64,000 bases of DNA, from the NCBI GenBank assembly GCA_018780645.1, contig JADMJJ010000004.1, forward strand, positions 1-64,000, read 5' to 3'. The notes below the pieces were generated by a model, which searched no databases, was not told where the DNA came from, and saw only the letters and a program-made list of their open reading frames with translations. Of the stretch, positions 11,771 to 20,568 are shown one piece after another. The translations under genes and the position numbers were made by a program. The DNA comes from Burkholderiaceae bacterium. Lineage in GTDB: Bacteria > Pseudomonadota > Gammaproteobacteria > Burkholderiales > Burkholderiaceae_C. Within the stretch, counting starts at the first letter, position 1. Each line of letters starts with the position of its first letter.

Positions 11771-12059
11771 TGATCGGTCCTGCAGTCTGTTGTGGCAGTA
11801 CCTGCTGCCGATTGAGCAAGGTCAAAAAATTCAACGGATCGGTGAGCCCGTTCGGGCGCCCGCATTGCGGCCCATGCAGGCAACTCGGAAGGGGCCTTGA
11901 GCGCGGCGCCGGCCGCAGGCGGCGACGCGCTTCCACCACTACGATTTCAGTACCGGCATGATCGAGATGATTTCGCAGGGCTATTCGGGCGGGCAATGGG
12001 TCAAGAGGCCAAGGGTCTGCCGGCTCGGCATCTGCGCCGGAGCGTGACGGCAGTCACTT
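11771..12059. other. Intergenic region without an intact gene
   Basis: The 300-bp stretch between the divergently oriented end of the EamA gene and the start of the PEP-CTERM gene carries the latter's promoter region. No clear promoter hexamers were identified. Its right half holds a short coding-like remnant, listed separately. Confidence 0.5.
11901..12047 (+). pseudogene. Possible 3-prime remnant of a lost gene
   Basis: A 48-codon open stretch between in-frame stops reads ATRFHHYDFSTGMIEMISQG followed by YSGGQWVKRPRVCRLGIC before TGA. The composition (aromatic, acidic and Gly-Trp motifs, mostly G/C at third positions) looks like a genuine protein C-terminus rather than a shadow frame, but there is no start codon with a ribosome-binding site. 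I do not recognise the family. It could equally be chance reading in spacer DNA. Confidence 0.3.
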
Positions 12060-13127
12060 TCAATGCTCGTGCCGGTGGTGCGCGTCCGGGAAATGCCCGT
12101 GGCTGTGTGTCATCGGCTCATGCCTGTGACCATGCCTGTGCCGAGTCCCCGGCGGTACCGGTGGATCATGCTCATGGGCATGGTGCAGATCGCCGGTGCC
12201 ATGCACGTGTGTGTGCTCATGCTCCATCGGCTCATGCCGGTGCTCGTGTTCGTGCCGCTCGGTCAGGTGCAGGGCCACGCCGATGGCCATCAGCAGGCCG
12301 GCCAGCAGCAGGGGGCCTGTGACCGGCTCGCCAAGAAGCAGGATGGACAAGAGCGCGCCGATGAACGGGGCGACGGAGAAGTAGGCCCCCGTGCGTGCCG
12401 TGCCCAGATGCCGCAGGCCCAGCACGAACAGGACCAGGCTGGCGCCGTAGCTGGCAAATCCCAGCAGGCCGGCGGCCAGCACGGTGCCGGCACCGGGCCA
12501 CTGGGCACCGGCGACGAGCGCCAGCACGAGGTTGGTCACGCCGGCCGCCAGGCCCTTGCTCATGGCGATATAGCTGGCGTCGGTGAGCGAGACCTTGCGC
12601 GTGAGGTTGTTGTCCAGGCCCCAGGCCAGGCAGGCACCCAGCACGGCGAGTGCCGGCCACCAGGTCTCGATGCCGGCGCTTGCCGCATCGGCACCCGGCC
12701 AGGTCAGGACGACGCTGCCGGCCACGATGGCCAGCATGCCCAGCGCGATCCGGCGGTCGAAGTTCTCCTTGAAGGCGAACCAGGCCAGCAGGGCCGTTGC
12801 CACACCCTCGGCATTGAGCAGCAGCGACACGCCGGAGGCCGGCATGCGCGCGAGGCCCAGCATCAGCAGCACCGGAGCGACCATGCCACCGGCAACGATG
12901 GCCCCGGCCAGCCACCAGCGTTCACCCGCTTCGAGGCGAACAGCAGGGGCCCTGCGCAGTCGTCTGAGCAGCCAGAGCCCCAGCCCGGAGCCCAGGTAGA
13001 GCAGGGCGGCCAGCAGCCAGGGGCTGGTCTGGCCGAGCAGGGGTTTGGCCAGCGGCGTGCTGGCGCCGAACAGGACCGCTGCCGCCAGCGCCGCAGCGAC
13101 ACCGGGATCGAAACTCGGCCGCTTCAT
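12060..13127 (-). CDS. EamA/DMT-family transporter with histidine-rich C-terminal tail
   Basis: Inner-membrane transporter of 355 residues with two EamA domains, about ten hydrophobic helices; the N-terminal signature AAAVLFGASTPLAKPLL and the second-half GASLVLFVLGLRHLGTART are typical. After the last helix, roughly the final 65 residues hold 23 histidines in HEHEHRHEP, HEHTHVH, HRHGHRHEP and HSHGH patterns. Such tails bind divalent metals in other proteins, so metal sensing, storage or metal-linked transport is plausible, but the substrate is unknown. A GTG two codons upstream is an alternative start. Follows the MFS gene by 10 bases and is probably co-transcribed with it. Confidence 0.85.
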   Translation of the reverse strand: MKRPSFDPGVAAALAAAVLFGASTPLAKPLLGQTSPWLLAALLYLGSGLGLWLLRRLRRAPAVRLEAGERWWLAGAIVAGGMVAPVLLMLGLARMPASGVSLLLNAEGVATALLAWFAFKENFDRRIALGMLAIVAGSVVLTWPGADAASAGIETWWPALAVLGACLAWGLDNNLTRKVSLTDASYIAMSKGLAAGVTNLVLALVAGAQWPGAGTVLAAGLLGFASYGASLVLFVLGLRHLGTARTGAYFSVAPFIGALLSILLLGEPVTGPLLLAGLLMAIGVALHLTERHEHEHRHEPMEHEHTHVHGTGDLHHAHEHDPPVPPGTRHRHGHRHEPMTHSHGHFPDAHHRHEH

Positions 13128-13137
13128 TGCCACCGCG

Positions 13138-14403
13138 TCAGCCTCGCCTGGCCGCGACGACCGGCACTGCCCCGACGCCCCTGCCGAGCCCGCGCACCCG
13201 CCAGAACAGCCAGCCGGCGACGGCGAGATTCAGCAGGTTCCAGCCTATGCCGTTGAGGAAGGCGGCGCCATAGCTGCCCGTCACATCGAACACCCAGCCG
13301 GACATCCAGCCGCCCAGCGCCATGCCCACCAGCGTGGCCATGATGACGGCGCCGACCCTGGCGCCTGCCTCCTGCGGCTCGAAGTGTTCGCGCACGATGA
13401 TGGCGTAGGTCGGCACGATGCCGCCCTGGAACAGGCCGAACAGGGCCGAGACGACGTAGAGCGGCACCAGGCCGTCGAAGGGCAGGAACAGCAGCAGCGC
13501 GATGCCCTGCAGGGCCGAGCCCAGCAGCAGGGTGCGGATGCCGCCGATGCGGTCGCAGATCAGCCCGAACACCAGCCGGCTGACGATGCCGCAGGCCAGC
13601 ATCAGCGACAGCATCTGGGCACCGCGCGCGGCGCCGAAGCCCAGGTCGGTGCAGTAGGCGACGATGTGCACCTGGGGCATGGCCATGGCCACGCAGCAGG
13701 CAACACCTGCCACGCAGAGCAGCAGCTGCGCATGGGCAGGCTGCAGGCCGAACGGGCGGCTGCGGTCGAACACCGGGGCGCTGGCGCTCGCGGGTGCATG
13801 GGAGACCAGGGGCGGGCGCTGGCGCATGCGCAGCGACAGGGCGAACACGCCCAGGCCGCAGACGATGCCCAGCAGCACATAGGTCTGGCGCCAGCCTATG
13901 GTGGCTATGCCGTGCTGGACGATGGGCGGCCACACGGCCCCGGCAATGTAGTTGCCGCTGGCGCAGATGGCCACGGCAATGCCGCGCCGCCGGTTCCACC
14001 ACAGGGCCGTATCGGCCAGCAGCGGCGCGAAGGTGGAGGAGCTGCCGAAGAAGCCCAGCAGCGCATGGGCCAGCCCGAAGGTCCAGATGCTGCCGGACAG
14101 ACCGGCCCAGACGAAGCCGCCACAGACGGCCAGCGCGCCTATCCACAGCACCGGCATCAGGCCGTGGCGGTCGGCCAGCCGCCCGGTGACCAGGCCACCC
14201 AGGCCCAGGCTGACCATCATCAGCGTGTAGGGCAGCGAAGCATCGGCCCGGCTGATGCCGAATTCGGCCTGAACCGTGGGCAGCACGACGGCCACCACAT
14301 ACATGCAGCTGTTGCCCAGCACGACCAGGCCCAGCGTGACCAGCAGGCGCCAGGCGGCGGTGCGCGAGTCGATGAGGGAGGGGTCGGCAGGAGCGGTGTG
14401 CAT
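13138..14403 (-). CDS. Major facilitator superfamily transporter
   Basis: 421-residue protein with twelve predicted membrane helices. The start MHTAPADPSLID gives the usual MFS length; the frame is open upstream without membrane character. The loop 2-3 motif appears as GGLVTGRLADRHGLMPVLW, close to the MFS signature GxLaDrxGrk, and the repeat in the second half is FGLICDRIGGIRTLLLG. Its overall pattern resembles oxalate/formate-antiporter-like or YbfB-like members, but no substrate can be assigned. First gene of a pair with the EamA transporter. Confidence 0.85.
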   Translation of the reverse strand: MHTAPADPSLIDSRTAAWRLLVTLGLVVLGNSCMYVVAVVLPTVQAEFGISRADASLPYTLMMVSLGLGGLVTGRLADRHGLMPVLWIGALAVCGGFVWAGLSGSIWTFGLAHALLGFFGSSSTFAPLLADTALWWNRRRGIAVAICASGNYIAGAVWPPIVQHGIATIGWRQTYVLLGIVCGLGVFALSLRMRQRPPLVSHAPASASAPVFDRSRPFGLQPAHAQLLLCVAGVACCVAMAMPQVHIVAYCTDLGFGAARGAQMLSLMLACGIVSRLVFGLICDRIGGIRTLLLGSALQGIALLLFLPFDGLVPLYVVSALFGLFQGGIVPTYAIIVREHFEPQEAGARVGAVIMATLVGMALGGWMSGWVFDVTGSYGAAFLNGIGWNLLNLAVAGWLFWRVRGLGRGVGAVPVVAARRG

Positions 14404-14491
14404 CCCTGCCAATCTACCCGAAAGGCCTGCCCAGGTTTCACTATGATCGCGCCAGACCGTCCGAGCATGTATTTTAGTCAAGGGGACGGCA

Positions 14492-14908
14492 GTGCCCATG
14501 ACGACGACCCTGCCCCCTTTTCCGATACGCACCGAATGCCCGCCCGGCGCCTGCATATGCGGGCGCGAGGCCTTGTTGGCCCACCCCGACAGCGATCTGC
14601 GCGTGCTGCGACTGACCCGCGAGGATGAGAAGCGCCTGCTGCAGCGGCTGGAGAACCTGAGCAGCCTCGGCGATCTGCGGCATATGCAGGCGCGGATGGA
14701 GCAGCAGGTCGGCATACGGCTGAGCATCAGCCCCAGCCCCAACGGCGTGCGCAGCCTGCGCGGCATTGTCATCCTGGTGCATGAGCAGCCCGGCCTTTGC
14801 CGCAAGACGCGCCAGGCCATTCCGGCGGCGATCAAGCACAGCATGGAGCAACGGCCTGAAATTGCCCACGAACTATTGAACGTTGGCGGGTTGTTCGAGG
14901 GCGTCTAG
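14492..14908 (+). CDS. Conserved hypothetical protein with CPPGACIC motif
   Basis: 138 residues, no known function. The N-terminus has the motif ECPPGACICGRE with three cysteines; the C-terminal half contains PSPNGVRSLRGIVI and EQPGLCRKTRQAIPAAI. The pattern of closely spaced cysteines plus a later one suggests metal or Fe-S binding, but this is not proven. A GTG start at 14492 has AGGGG at good spacing; ATG at 14498 is an alternative. Its stop codon overlaps the stop of the convergent DTW gene within the four bases CTAG. Confidence 0.7.
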   Translation: MPMTTTLPPFPIRTECPPGACICGREALLAHPDSDLRVLRLTREDEKRLLQRLENLSSLGDLRHMQARMEQQVGIRLSISPSPNGVRSLRGIVILVHEQPGLCRKTRQAIPAAIKHSMEQRPEIAHELLNVGGLFEGV

Positions 14909-15627
14909 GCCAAGGCCCGCAAGCGCTGATGCTCGGCGTCCTCGGTATCGGGCGCAACGCTTTGCCTGGCACTCAGATAGCGGTTGCTGAAGACATCCAG
15001 ATAGGCCTCCAGCGTCTGCGCCGCATGCAGATCACCGGCCAGGGCCAGGCACAGGGCGGCCACCTCAGAGGTGCAGAAGTGGTGGCTGTGGGTGGAGCGG
15101 CGCAGGCGGTAGCGTGACAGCTGTTCGGGCTGCAGGCTCAGCACCGGAAACCGGTCCAGGTAGGGACTCTTGCGGAAGATCTTGCGGGCCTCGGACCAGG
15201 TGCCGTCCAGCAGCACAAAAAGGGGGCGCCGCTGCCCGGCGGCTTCGCAAGCCAGGTCCGTCAGCACCCGTTCGGGCGCGGCGAACTCGCCCGGAAACAC
15301 CAGATAGGGTTGCCACTGCGGATCGTCGAGCAGGGCCGGCAGAGCGGGGTCAACTGCCGTGCGGGACCAGCTGAAGGCATAGGTGTCGGGCACGACGTCG
15401 GCAATCAGCCAGCCGGTGTTGCTGGGTTTGAGGGGCTCGAACTCGGCCATGATCAGGCACAGGCCGGCCCGCGTGGGCACCACCGGCCGCAGTGCGCACA
15501 TGCAGTGGCTGGGGGGCAGGCGGCAATCGGCGCAACGCTCCTTGCGCGGGCTGCCGCGGTCGAGATAGGGCCGGGTGTTGCTATGCGCCAGGCAGGCGGC
15601 GCGCAGACGCGCCACCGCGTGGGGCAT
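14905..15627 (-). CDS. DTW-domain tRNA-uridine aminocarboxypropyltransferase
   Basis: Member of the DTW family (TapT/YfiP type), which transfers the 3-amino-3-carboxypropyl group from S-adenosylmethionine to a uridine in tRNA. Visible features: a zinc-knuckle-like ERCADCRLPPSHCMC with paired cysteines, the SAM-linked LDGTWSEARKIF carrying the D-G-T-W signature, and the C-terminal RLRRSTHSHHFCTSE. 240 residues from the ATG at 15627; a TTG at 15639 overlapping the upstream stop is an alternative. Downstream of the DUF3820 gene and probably co-transcribed with it and the asparaginase gene. Confidence 0.88.
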   Translation of the reverse strand: MPHAVARLRAACLAHSNTRPYLDRGSPRKERCADCRLPPSHCMCALRPVVPTRAGLCLIMAEFEPLKPSNTGWLIADVVPDTYAFSWSRTAVDPALPALLDDPQWQPYLVFPGEFAAPERVLTDLACEAAGQRRPLFVLLDGTWSEARKIFRKSPYLDRFPVLSLQPEQLSRYRLRRSTHSHHFCTSEVAALCLALAGDLHAAQTLEAYLDVFSNRYLSARQSVAPDTEDAEHQRLRALA

Positions 15628-15635
15628 GGCTTCGC

Positions 15636-15854
15636 TCAACGACCCCGCCCGCGCAGCGGCTTCAGCAGATCGCTCAGGCCGTTGTGGTCGATCTCGTGCA
15701 TCAGGGCCAGCAGCCGGCCGAGCTCGCCCTTGGGGAAGCCCTCGCGGGCAAACCAGGTCAGGTAGTTGCCGGGCAGATCGGCCAGCAGCCTGCCCTGGTG
15801 CTTGCCATAGGGCATGGTCATGGTGACGAGTTTCTGCAGGTCTTCCGGGTTCAT
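15636..15854 (-). CDS. DUF3820 family protein
   Basis: 72-residue protein that matches the DUF3820 pattern: MPYGKHQGRLLADLPGNYLT followed by WFAREGFPKGELGRLLALM. The family has no established biochemical role and is found alone or fused to exonuclease-like domains. The start codon overlaps the asparaginase stop (ATGA), and its stop overlaps the region of possible starts of the DTW gene, so the three genes form a tight leftward operon. Confidence 0.88.
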   Translation of the reverse strand: MNPEDLQKLVTMTMPYGKHQGRLLADLPGNYLTWFAREGFPKGELGRLLALMHEIDHNGLSDLLKPLRGRGR

Positions 15855-16900
15855 CGGGCCGTGGCCCCGTTCAAGCCCTGCAGCGCGGTAGCGGCGCGCA
15901 GACCGCCGACCTCGATGCCGTTCCAGTTCTTCAGCACTGGCGCGCTGAAGGCGCGCATGGCCAGCTGTTCAGCGTCATCGAGGCGGACGTAGGTCTCGAT
16001 CAGCGCCGCCATCGCCACCTCGGCGCCGCGGGCATTGCCGTCGTCGATCTTCAGCGCCACACCCAGGCCCTGGTCGGGCAGGCTGGCGCAATAGACGCCC
16101 TCGGCACCGACCTTGCAGAACACGCGTTCACCGAGCAGTGCCATCACATCGGTGTCGAAGCGGCCGGTGCCGCCTACCATGAAGGGCGCGCGGGCCACCG
16201 CCTGGCGCAGGCGCCGGGCGGCGCTGGCACGCTCGGGGGCCAGGCCTTGACCGGTGGCGACGCGTGCAAAGGCCAGGGCCAGCTGGCGCAGCGGAATGCC
16301 ATAGGTGGGTATCGAGCAGCCATCGGTGCCGGCCGGCGCCTTGGCCAGATCCGTGTCGGTGGTCGCGGCCAGCGCAGCGCTGACTTCGCGCATCAGCGGA
16401 TGCTCGGCGCCCACATAGCCGCGGGTGAATTCGGCCGGGTCGCTGCCCCCGGCCAGGGCCAGGTGGCAGGCCACGCAGACGAAGCCGGCATGCTTGCCCG
16501 AACAGTTGTTGTGCAGCGGGCCGGCCTGCTCCTGGCGGCTGAACATGCCACGCAGCACCGATTCGCGGCCCGGCCACTGCGTGCCGCACTCCAGCGCGCC
16601 GGCGTCCAGTCCGGCCTTCTTCAACATGCCCAGGGCGGTGGCCACGTGCTCGGGTTCGCCGTTGTGCGAGGCGCAGGCAATCGCCAGTTCGGCGTCTGTG
16701 AGCTGATAGCGATCGGCCGCACCACTCTCGACCAGCGGCAGGGCCTGCAGCACCTTGATCGCCGAGCGCGGGAAGATGGGGCGCTGGATGTCGCCTGCGG
16801 AGCCGACCAGGGCGCCGTCGCCGTCAACGATGGCATAGGCGCCGCTGTGGGTCGATTCGACCGTGCTGCCGCGCAGCACGTCAACGAGGATGGGGTTCAT
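15851..16900 (-). CDS. L-asparaginase, type II-like (Rhizobium AnsA / PF06089 family)
   Basis: Expected to hydrolyse L-asparagine to aspartate and ammonia in the cytoplasm. The 349-residue product belongs to the family of the inducible rhizobial asparaginase, which is unrelated to E. coli AnsA/AnsB. Motifs: FPRSAIKVLQALPLV with the catalytic Ser-x-x-Lys pair near residue 46, ACASHNGEPEHV, HNNCSGKHAGF and GTDGCSIPTYGIPL. No signal peptide. First gene of the asparaginase-DUF3820-DTW operon. Substrate specificity cannot be confirmed from sequence alone. Confidence 0.88.
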   Translation of the reverse strand: MNPILVDVLRGSTVESTHSGAYAIVDGDGALVGSAGDIQRPIFPRSAIKVLQALPLVESGAADRYQLTDAELAIACASHNGEPEHVATALGMLKKAGLDAGALECGTQWPGRESVLRGMFSRQEQAGPLHNNCSGKHAGFVCVACHLALAGGSDPAEFTRGYVGAEHPLMREVSAALAATTDTDLAKAPAGTDGCSIPTYGIPLRQLALAFARVATGQGLAPERASAARRLRQAVARAPFMVGGTGRFDTDVMALLGERVFCKVGAEGVYCASLPDQGLGVALKIDDGNARGAEVAMAALIETYVRLDDAEQLAMRAFSAPVLKNWNGIEVGGLRAATALQGLNGATAR

Positions 16901-16968
16901 GGTCTGGCCAGTCTCTGCGGTGAAGTCGAGACTGTAGCCGGCCGCGCGCTCGCACGTCTGCCCTGGCG

Positions 16969-18660
16969 CTACAGGCTGCGCACAACCCGGTTGCGACCCA
17001 TATGCTTGGCGGTGTAGAGCGCCTTGTCGGCCAGGGCCAGCAGGCGCGTGGTTTCCACCGGGTCGCTGACCTCCACCAGGCCCAGGCTGATGGTGACCTC
17101 GAGGTCGGGGCTGATCTCCTGCCAGGGGTGATGCTCGACCATCTGGCGCAGGCGTTCGCAGATGTCGTAGGCCAGGTCGATGGGCGTGCCCACCAGCACG
17201 GCGATGAACTCCTCGCCGCCGATGCGGGCCAGCAGGTCGGAGGTGCGGGTGCTGGCCATCAGCAGCCGGGCCAGCCGCGCCAGCACCAGGTCGCCGATGG
17301 CATGGCCGTGGTCGTCATTGACCCGCTTGAAGTGATCGACATCCATCATCACCAGGGCCAGCGGCGTGCGGTCGCTACGCGCCAGGTTCAGCAGGCCGGG
17401 CAGTGATTCGTCGAGCAGGCGGCGGTTGCCCAGGCCGGTGAGCGGGTCTTCGCGGGCCTCGCGGCCGAGGCTGGCGGCATGGGCCAGCAGGCTGCGCTGT
17501 TCCTCTTCGAGGCGGTGGGCGCGCAGGCGCTGCAGCTCGGCGTCGAGCCGCGCCCGTTCGGTCTCCTGGCGGGCCTGGTCCACCTCCATCTGCGACAACA
17601 GCACGCGGGCCTGCTCGTCGGCGCGGCGCTTCAGCTGTTCGCGCTCCAGGCCGCTGAAGCGCTCCAGGTGGGCCAGGGCCGGCGCCAGCTGGCCCAGCTG
17701 CTTGTGGCCCTGGTACAGCGCCTGTGTCACCTCCATCAGCAGACCGCCGAACTCGGCCTCGACCAGATTGCTGAGCAACTCTTCCAGCGCCTGCACGGCG
17801 GCGGCTGGCCGGCCCTGACGGCTGTCCAGCTTGGCGAGCTGGAAGGTGGCGGTCAGTTCGACCAGCTGATAGCCATGCAGGCGTGCGGCTTCGCGGTAGT
17901 GGCGCAGGGTCTGCTCGGCCGCCAGCAGGTCACCGGCGAGCACCTGCACATCGGCCAGATTGCCCAGCGCAATGGTCTCCATATGGGGATGGGCCCAGCT
18001 GCGTGCCTGGGCCAGATTGTCTTCGCACAGCTGGCGCGCGCGCGTCAGCGCCTGCTGGGTGGCCTCGCTGGGTTTCTCGCCGGGTGGCGTCGGTGTCTCG
18101 CCGGCCAGCATCAGCTCGCAGCGGGCCAGGTTGTTCAGCGCGCCGAACAGTTCTTCCCTGCCGCCCAGCTCGCGGGCCAGGGCCACGGCCTGGTCCAGAT
18201 AGCGGCGCGCCGAGCTGTGGTCGCCGAGGTCGTCATAGGTCACGCCGACGCGGTTCAGCGCCCAGCATTCGAGGCGCCGGTCGGCCGCCTGCTGGGCTGC
18301 CTTGAGCGCGCGAAAGGCATAGGTCAGCGCCTGGTTGTACAGGCCGATCTGGTTGCAGGCCATGCACATGGCGCACAGGGTGGTGGACTGGCCGGGCAGA
18401 TCGGCCAGGCCTTCGTACAGGGCCAGTGCCTGCGTGCCGGCGCGCATCGCCACCTCGGCATTGCCCAGCCGCCAGTGATGGGTGGCCAGCAGGCCGTGGA
18501 TCTGGGCGCGCAGGGCCACATCGCTCTCGGGGCAGACCTTCAGCGCGGCCTGGGCCCAGTCGGTGCTTTCCAGATACAGGCCCCTGGCGCCGGCCTTCTG
18601 CGCAAGCGACAGCAGGGCGGCGGCATTCACGGGGGCTTCAGATTCGGCGGTGGTGGACAT
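16969..18660 (-). CDS. TPR-repeat diguanylate cyclase (GGDEF)
   Basis: 563 residues: roughly residues 10-375 are tetratricopeptide repeats (for example CWALNRVGVTYDDLGDHSSA and TQALALYEGLADLPGQSTTL), then a coiled coil rich in EQARVLLSQMEVDQARQETE, then a GGDEF domain with intact GGEEF (about residue 480) and an allosteric RxxD site, RTSD, five residues before it. It should make cyclic di-GMP from two GTP and be inhibited by product. No membrane segment, so cytoplasmic with TPR-mediated partner control. The ATG at 18660 was chosen; a GTG at 18678 has a better ribosome-binding site. Sister of the next gene upstream. Confidence 0.9.
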   Translation of the reverse strand: MSTTAESEAPVNAAALLSLAQKAGARGLYLESTDWAQAALKVCPESDVALRAQIHGLLATHHWRLGNAEVAMRAGTQALALYEGLADLPGQSTTLCAMCMACNQIGLYNQALTYAFRALKAAQQAADRRLECWALNRVGVTYDDLGDHSSARRYLDQAVALARELGGREELFGALNNLARCELMLAGETPTPPGEKPSEATQQALTRARQLCEDNLAQARSWAHPHMETIALGNLADVQVLAGDLLAAEQTLRHYREAARLHGYQLVELTATFQLAKLDSRQGRPAAAVQALEELLSNLVEAEFGGLLMEVTQALYQGHKQLGQLAPALAHLERFSGLEREQLKRRADEQARVLLSQMEVDQARQETERARLDAELQRLRAHRLEEEQRSLLAHAASLGREAREDPLTGLGNRRLLDESLPGLLNLARSDRTPLALVMMDVDHFKRVNDDHGHAIGDLVLARLARLLMASTRTSDLLARIGGEEFIAVLVGTPIDLAYDICERLRQMVEHHPWQEISPDLEVTISLGLVEVSDPVETTRLLALADKALYTAKHMGRNRVVRSL

Positions 18661-18678
18661 GATGGGTTCTGGGGACAC

Positions 18679-18787
18679 GATTATTCCCGGCGCCTACCCA
18701 AACCGCATTGCTGAAAACCCGTCGTGACGAAAACAGGTTAGCTCAGATATCCGTCAAATCGTTGCAAACGAAAAATTCATACGACGG
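18679..18787 (-). promoter_or_regulatory. AT-rich spacer with candidate promoter for the TPR-GGDEF gene
   Basis: This spacer between the two TPR-GGDEF genes is clearly richer in A/T than its surroundings. On the minus strand TTGACG (18757-18752) lies 16 bases before TGTTTT (18735-18730), a weak sigma-70-like pair. Its presence suggests that the downstream cyclase has its own promoter instead of relying on the upstream gene. Confidence 0.3.
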
Positions 18788-20455
18788 TCAGTGCCGGACC
18801 ACGCAGTTGCGGCCCTGGTGCTTGGCCGCATAGAGCGCACGGTCGGCGCGTTCGACCAGGCGCAGGCTGTCGAACTCGGCGCTGCGATCGACCAGGCCGG
18901 TGCTCAGGGTCACGCGCAGGCCCGGCGCGCACTGGTTCCAGTCGTGCTGCGCGACGGCCTCGCGCAGGCGCTCGCAGATGTCGTGGGCCTGCTCGATCGG
19001 CGTGCCCACCAGCACCATCATGAACTCCTCGCCGCCCATGCGCGCCAGCACATCGGTGCTGCGGGTGTTGGCACGCAGGAGCTGGCCGAGTATCACCAGC
19101 ACCTGGTCACCGACGCCATGGCCGAAGCGGTCATTGACGATCTTGAAGTGGTCGACGTCGGCCATCGCAATCGACAGCGGCAGCTGCTCTGCATGGGCGC
19201 GGGCCAGCAGGCCGGGCAGGGCCTCGTCGACGACGCGGCGGTTGCCCAGGCCCGTCAAGGTGTCCTCGCGGGCGGCACGTACCCATTCGGCGGCCTGGGC
19301 GCGCAGCAGCAGCTGCTCCTGCTCCAGCTGGGTGGCACGCAGGCGCTGGCGCTCGGCGTCCAGGCGCGACTGTTCGGCGGCCAGCTCGGCCTGCTCGACC
19401 TGCAAGCGGCCCATCATGACCCGGGCCTGGACGTCGGCGGTGCGCAGCACGGCCTGGCGGTCCAGCGCCGCATGCTGCTCCAGGCAGCTCAGTGCCGGCT
19501 CGAACTGGCGCAGCTGCTTGTGCGACTCGTACAGCGACTTGAACAGCGACAGGCGGAAGCTGCTGTCACCAGTGATCAGCGGATGAGACTCCAGGGCCTG
19601 CAGATGCGCGACCGCCTCCTCGTGCAGGCCCTTGTGCTGCAGCAGGGTGACCCAGTCGAACTCGGCGTGCAGCTCGATCGACGGATAGGCATGCTGGGCG
19701 GCGAGCAGGTGGTAGCGCTGCACCAGGGCCTCGGCCTCGTCGAAACGCTTGCCCTGCAAGGCGACCTCGGTGCGATTGACCAGGGCGATGCATTCGCGCA
19801 TCGGATTGCCTGCGCGTTGCGCCACGGCGATGGCCTGCTCGCACTGGGCCTCGGCCTGGGTCAATGCCAGGAGGGCCGCCGCCGCATCGCCCTGTTGGCG
19901 CAACTGGTCGGCCTGCACCAGGTTCTGGCTGGCGAGGTTGTTCAGATTGGCGAACAGGATCTCGTCGTCGCCGAGGTCCTTGGCCAGACTCAGCGCGCGG
20001 GCGGTGTGGGCCAGCGCATTGTCATGCTGCTTCAGCGCGGCATAGGCGAGGCCGACGCGATTCAGGGCCCAGCAGCGGAGCTTGAGCTCGCCGGTCTGCT
20101 CGGCGGCCTGCAGGGCCCGCAGGCCGAACTCCAGCGCCTCCTTGTTCAGGCCGATCTGGGTATAGGTCAGGGTGAGGGTACAAAGGGCCTCGGACTCGCC
20201 GGCCGCGTCGCTCAGATTGGCGTACAGGGCCAGGGCTTCCCCGCCGAGCCTCGCCGCCGTCTCCAGATTGCCCAGGCGGTTGTGATTCAGTGACAGCAGT
20301 CGCAGGCAGGTGGCGCGGCCAAGGTTGTCATCCGGTTCGCAGCTGGCCAATACCTCGTCCAGCAGACGCAGGCCTTCCTTGTGATTGCCTCTGGCCGCGG
20401 CGGAGACGGCCGGGGCCAGCAGATCGGTCAGGGAGGACAGGGCGGAAGCGTTCAC
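18788..20455 (-). CDS. TPR-repeat diguanylate cyclase (GGDEF), paralogue
   Basis: 555 residues from a GTG at 20455 (NASALSSLTDLLAPAV); TTG codons at 20467 and 20512 are the only other starts and no ribosome-binding site is clear. TPR repeats fill about residues 10-370 (CWALNRVGLAYAALKQHDNA parallels the sister gene), then a heptad-like segment, then GGDEF with GGEEF near residue 475 and the RSTD I-site five residues before. Cyclic di-GMP synthesis with product inhibition is expected. The close similarity along the whole length to the gene downstream indicates tandem duplication. Confidence 0.9.
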   Translation of the reverse strand: MNASALSSLTDLLAPAVSAAARGNHKEGLRLLDEVLASCEPDDNLGRATCLRLLSLNHNRLGNLETAARLGGEALALYANLSDAAGESEALCTLTLTYTQIGLNKEALEFGLRALQAAEQTGELKLRCWALNRVGLAYAALKQHDNALAHTARALSLAKDLGDDEILFANLNNLASQNLVQADQLRQQGDAAAALLALTQAEAQCEQAIAVAQRAGNPMRECIALVNRTEVALQGKRFDEAEALVQRYHLLAAQHAYPSIELHAEFDWVTLLQHKGLHEEAVAHLQALESHPLITGDSSFRLSLFKSLYESHKQLRQFEPALSCLEQHAALDRQAVLRTADVQARVMMGRLQVEQAELAAEQSRLDAERQRLRATQLEQEQLLLRAQAAEWVRAAREDTLTGLGNRRVVDEALPGLLARAHAEQLPLSIAMADVDHFKIVNDRFGHGVGDQVLVILGQLLRANTRSTDVLARMGGEEFMMVLVGTPIEQAHDICERLREAVAQHDWNQCAPGLRVTLSTGLVDRSAEFDSLRLVERADRALYAAKHQGRNCVVRH

Positions 20456-20568
20456 TTGGTTGGGCAAGTTGACAGCACGCAGGCAAGTCTGCCCGCGTGC
20501 TATCGACCCCAACTGCCCTCGCTTGAGCGAAGGGAGCCTAGGACAAACCCTGGCTGGCCTTCAGGCCC

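Noticed and set aside
13045-14628. A 527-codon plus-strand frame over the MFS gene
   Set aside because: Repetitive His/Gln/Ala-rich translation antisense to a well-formed membrane transporter; no signal or domain recognised.
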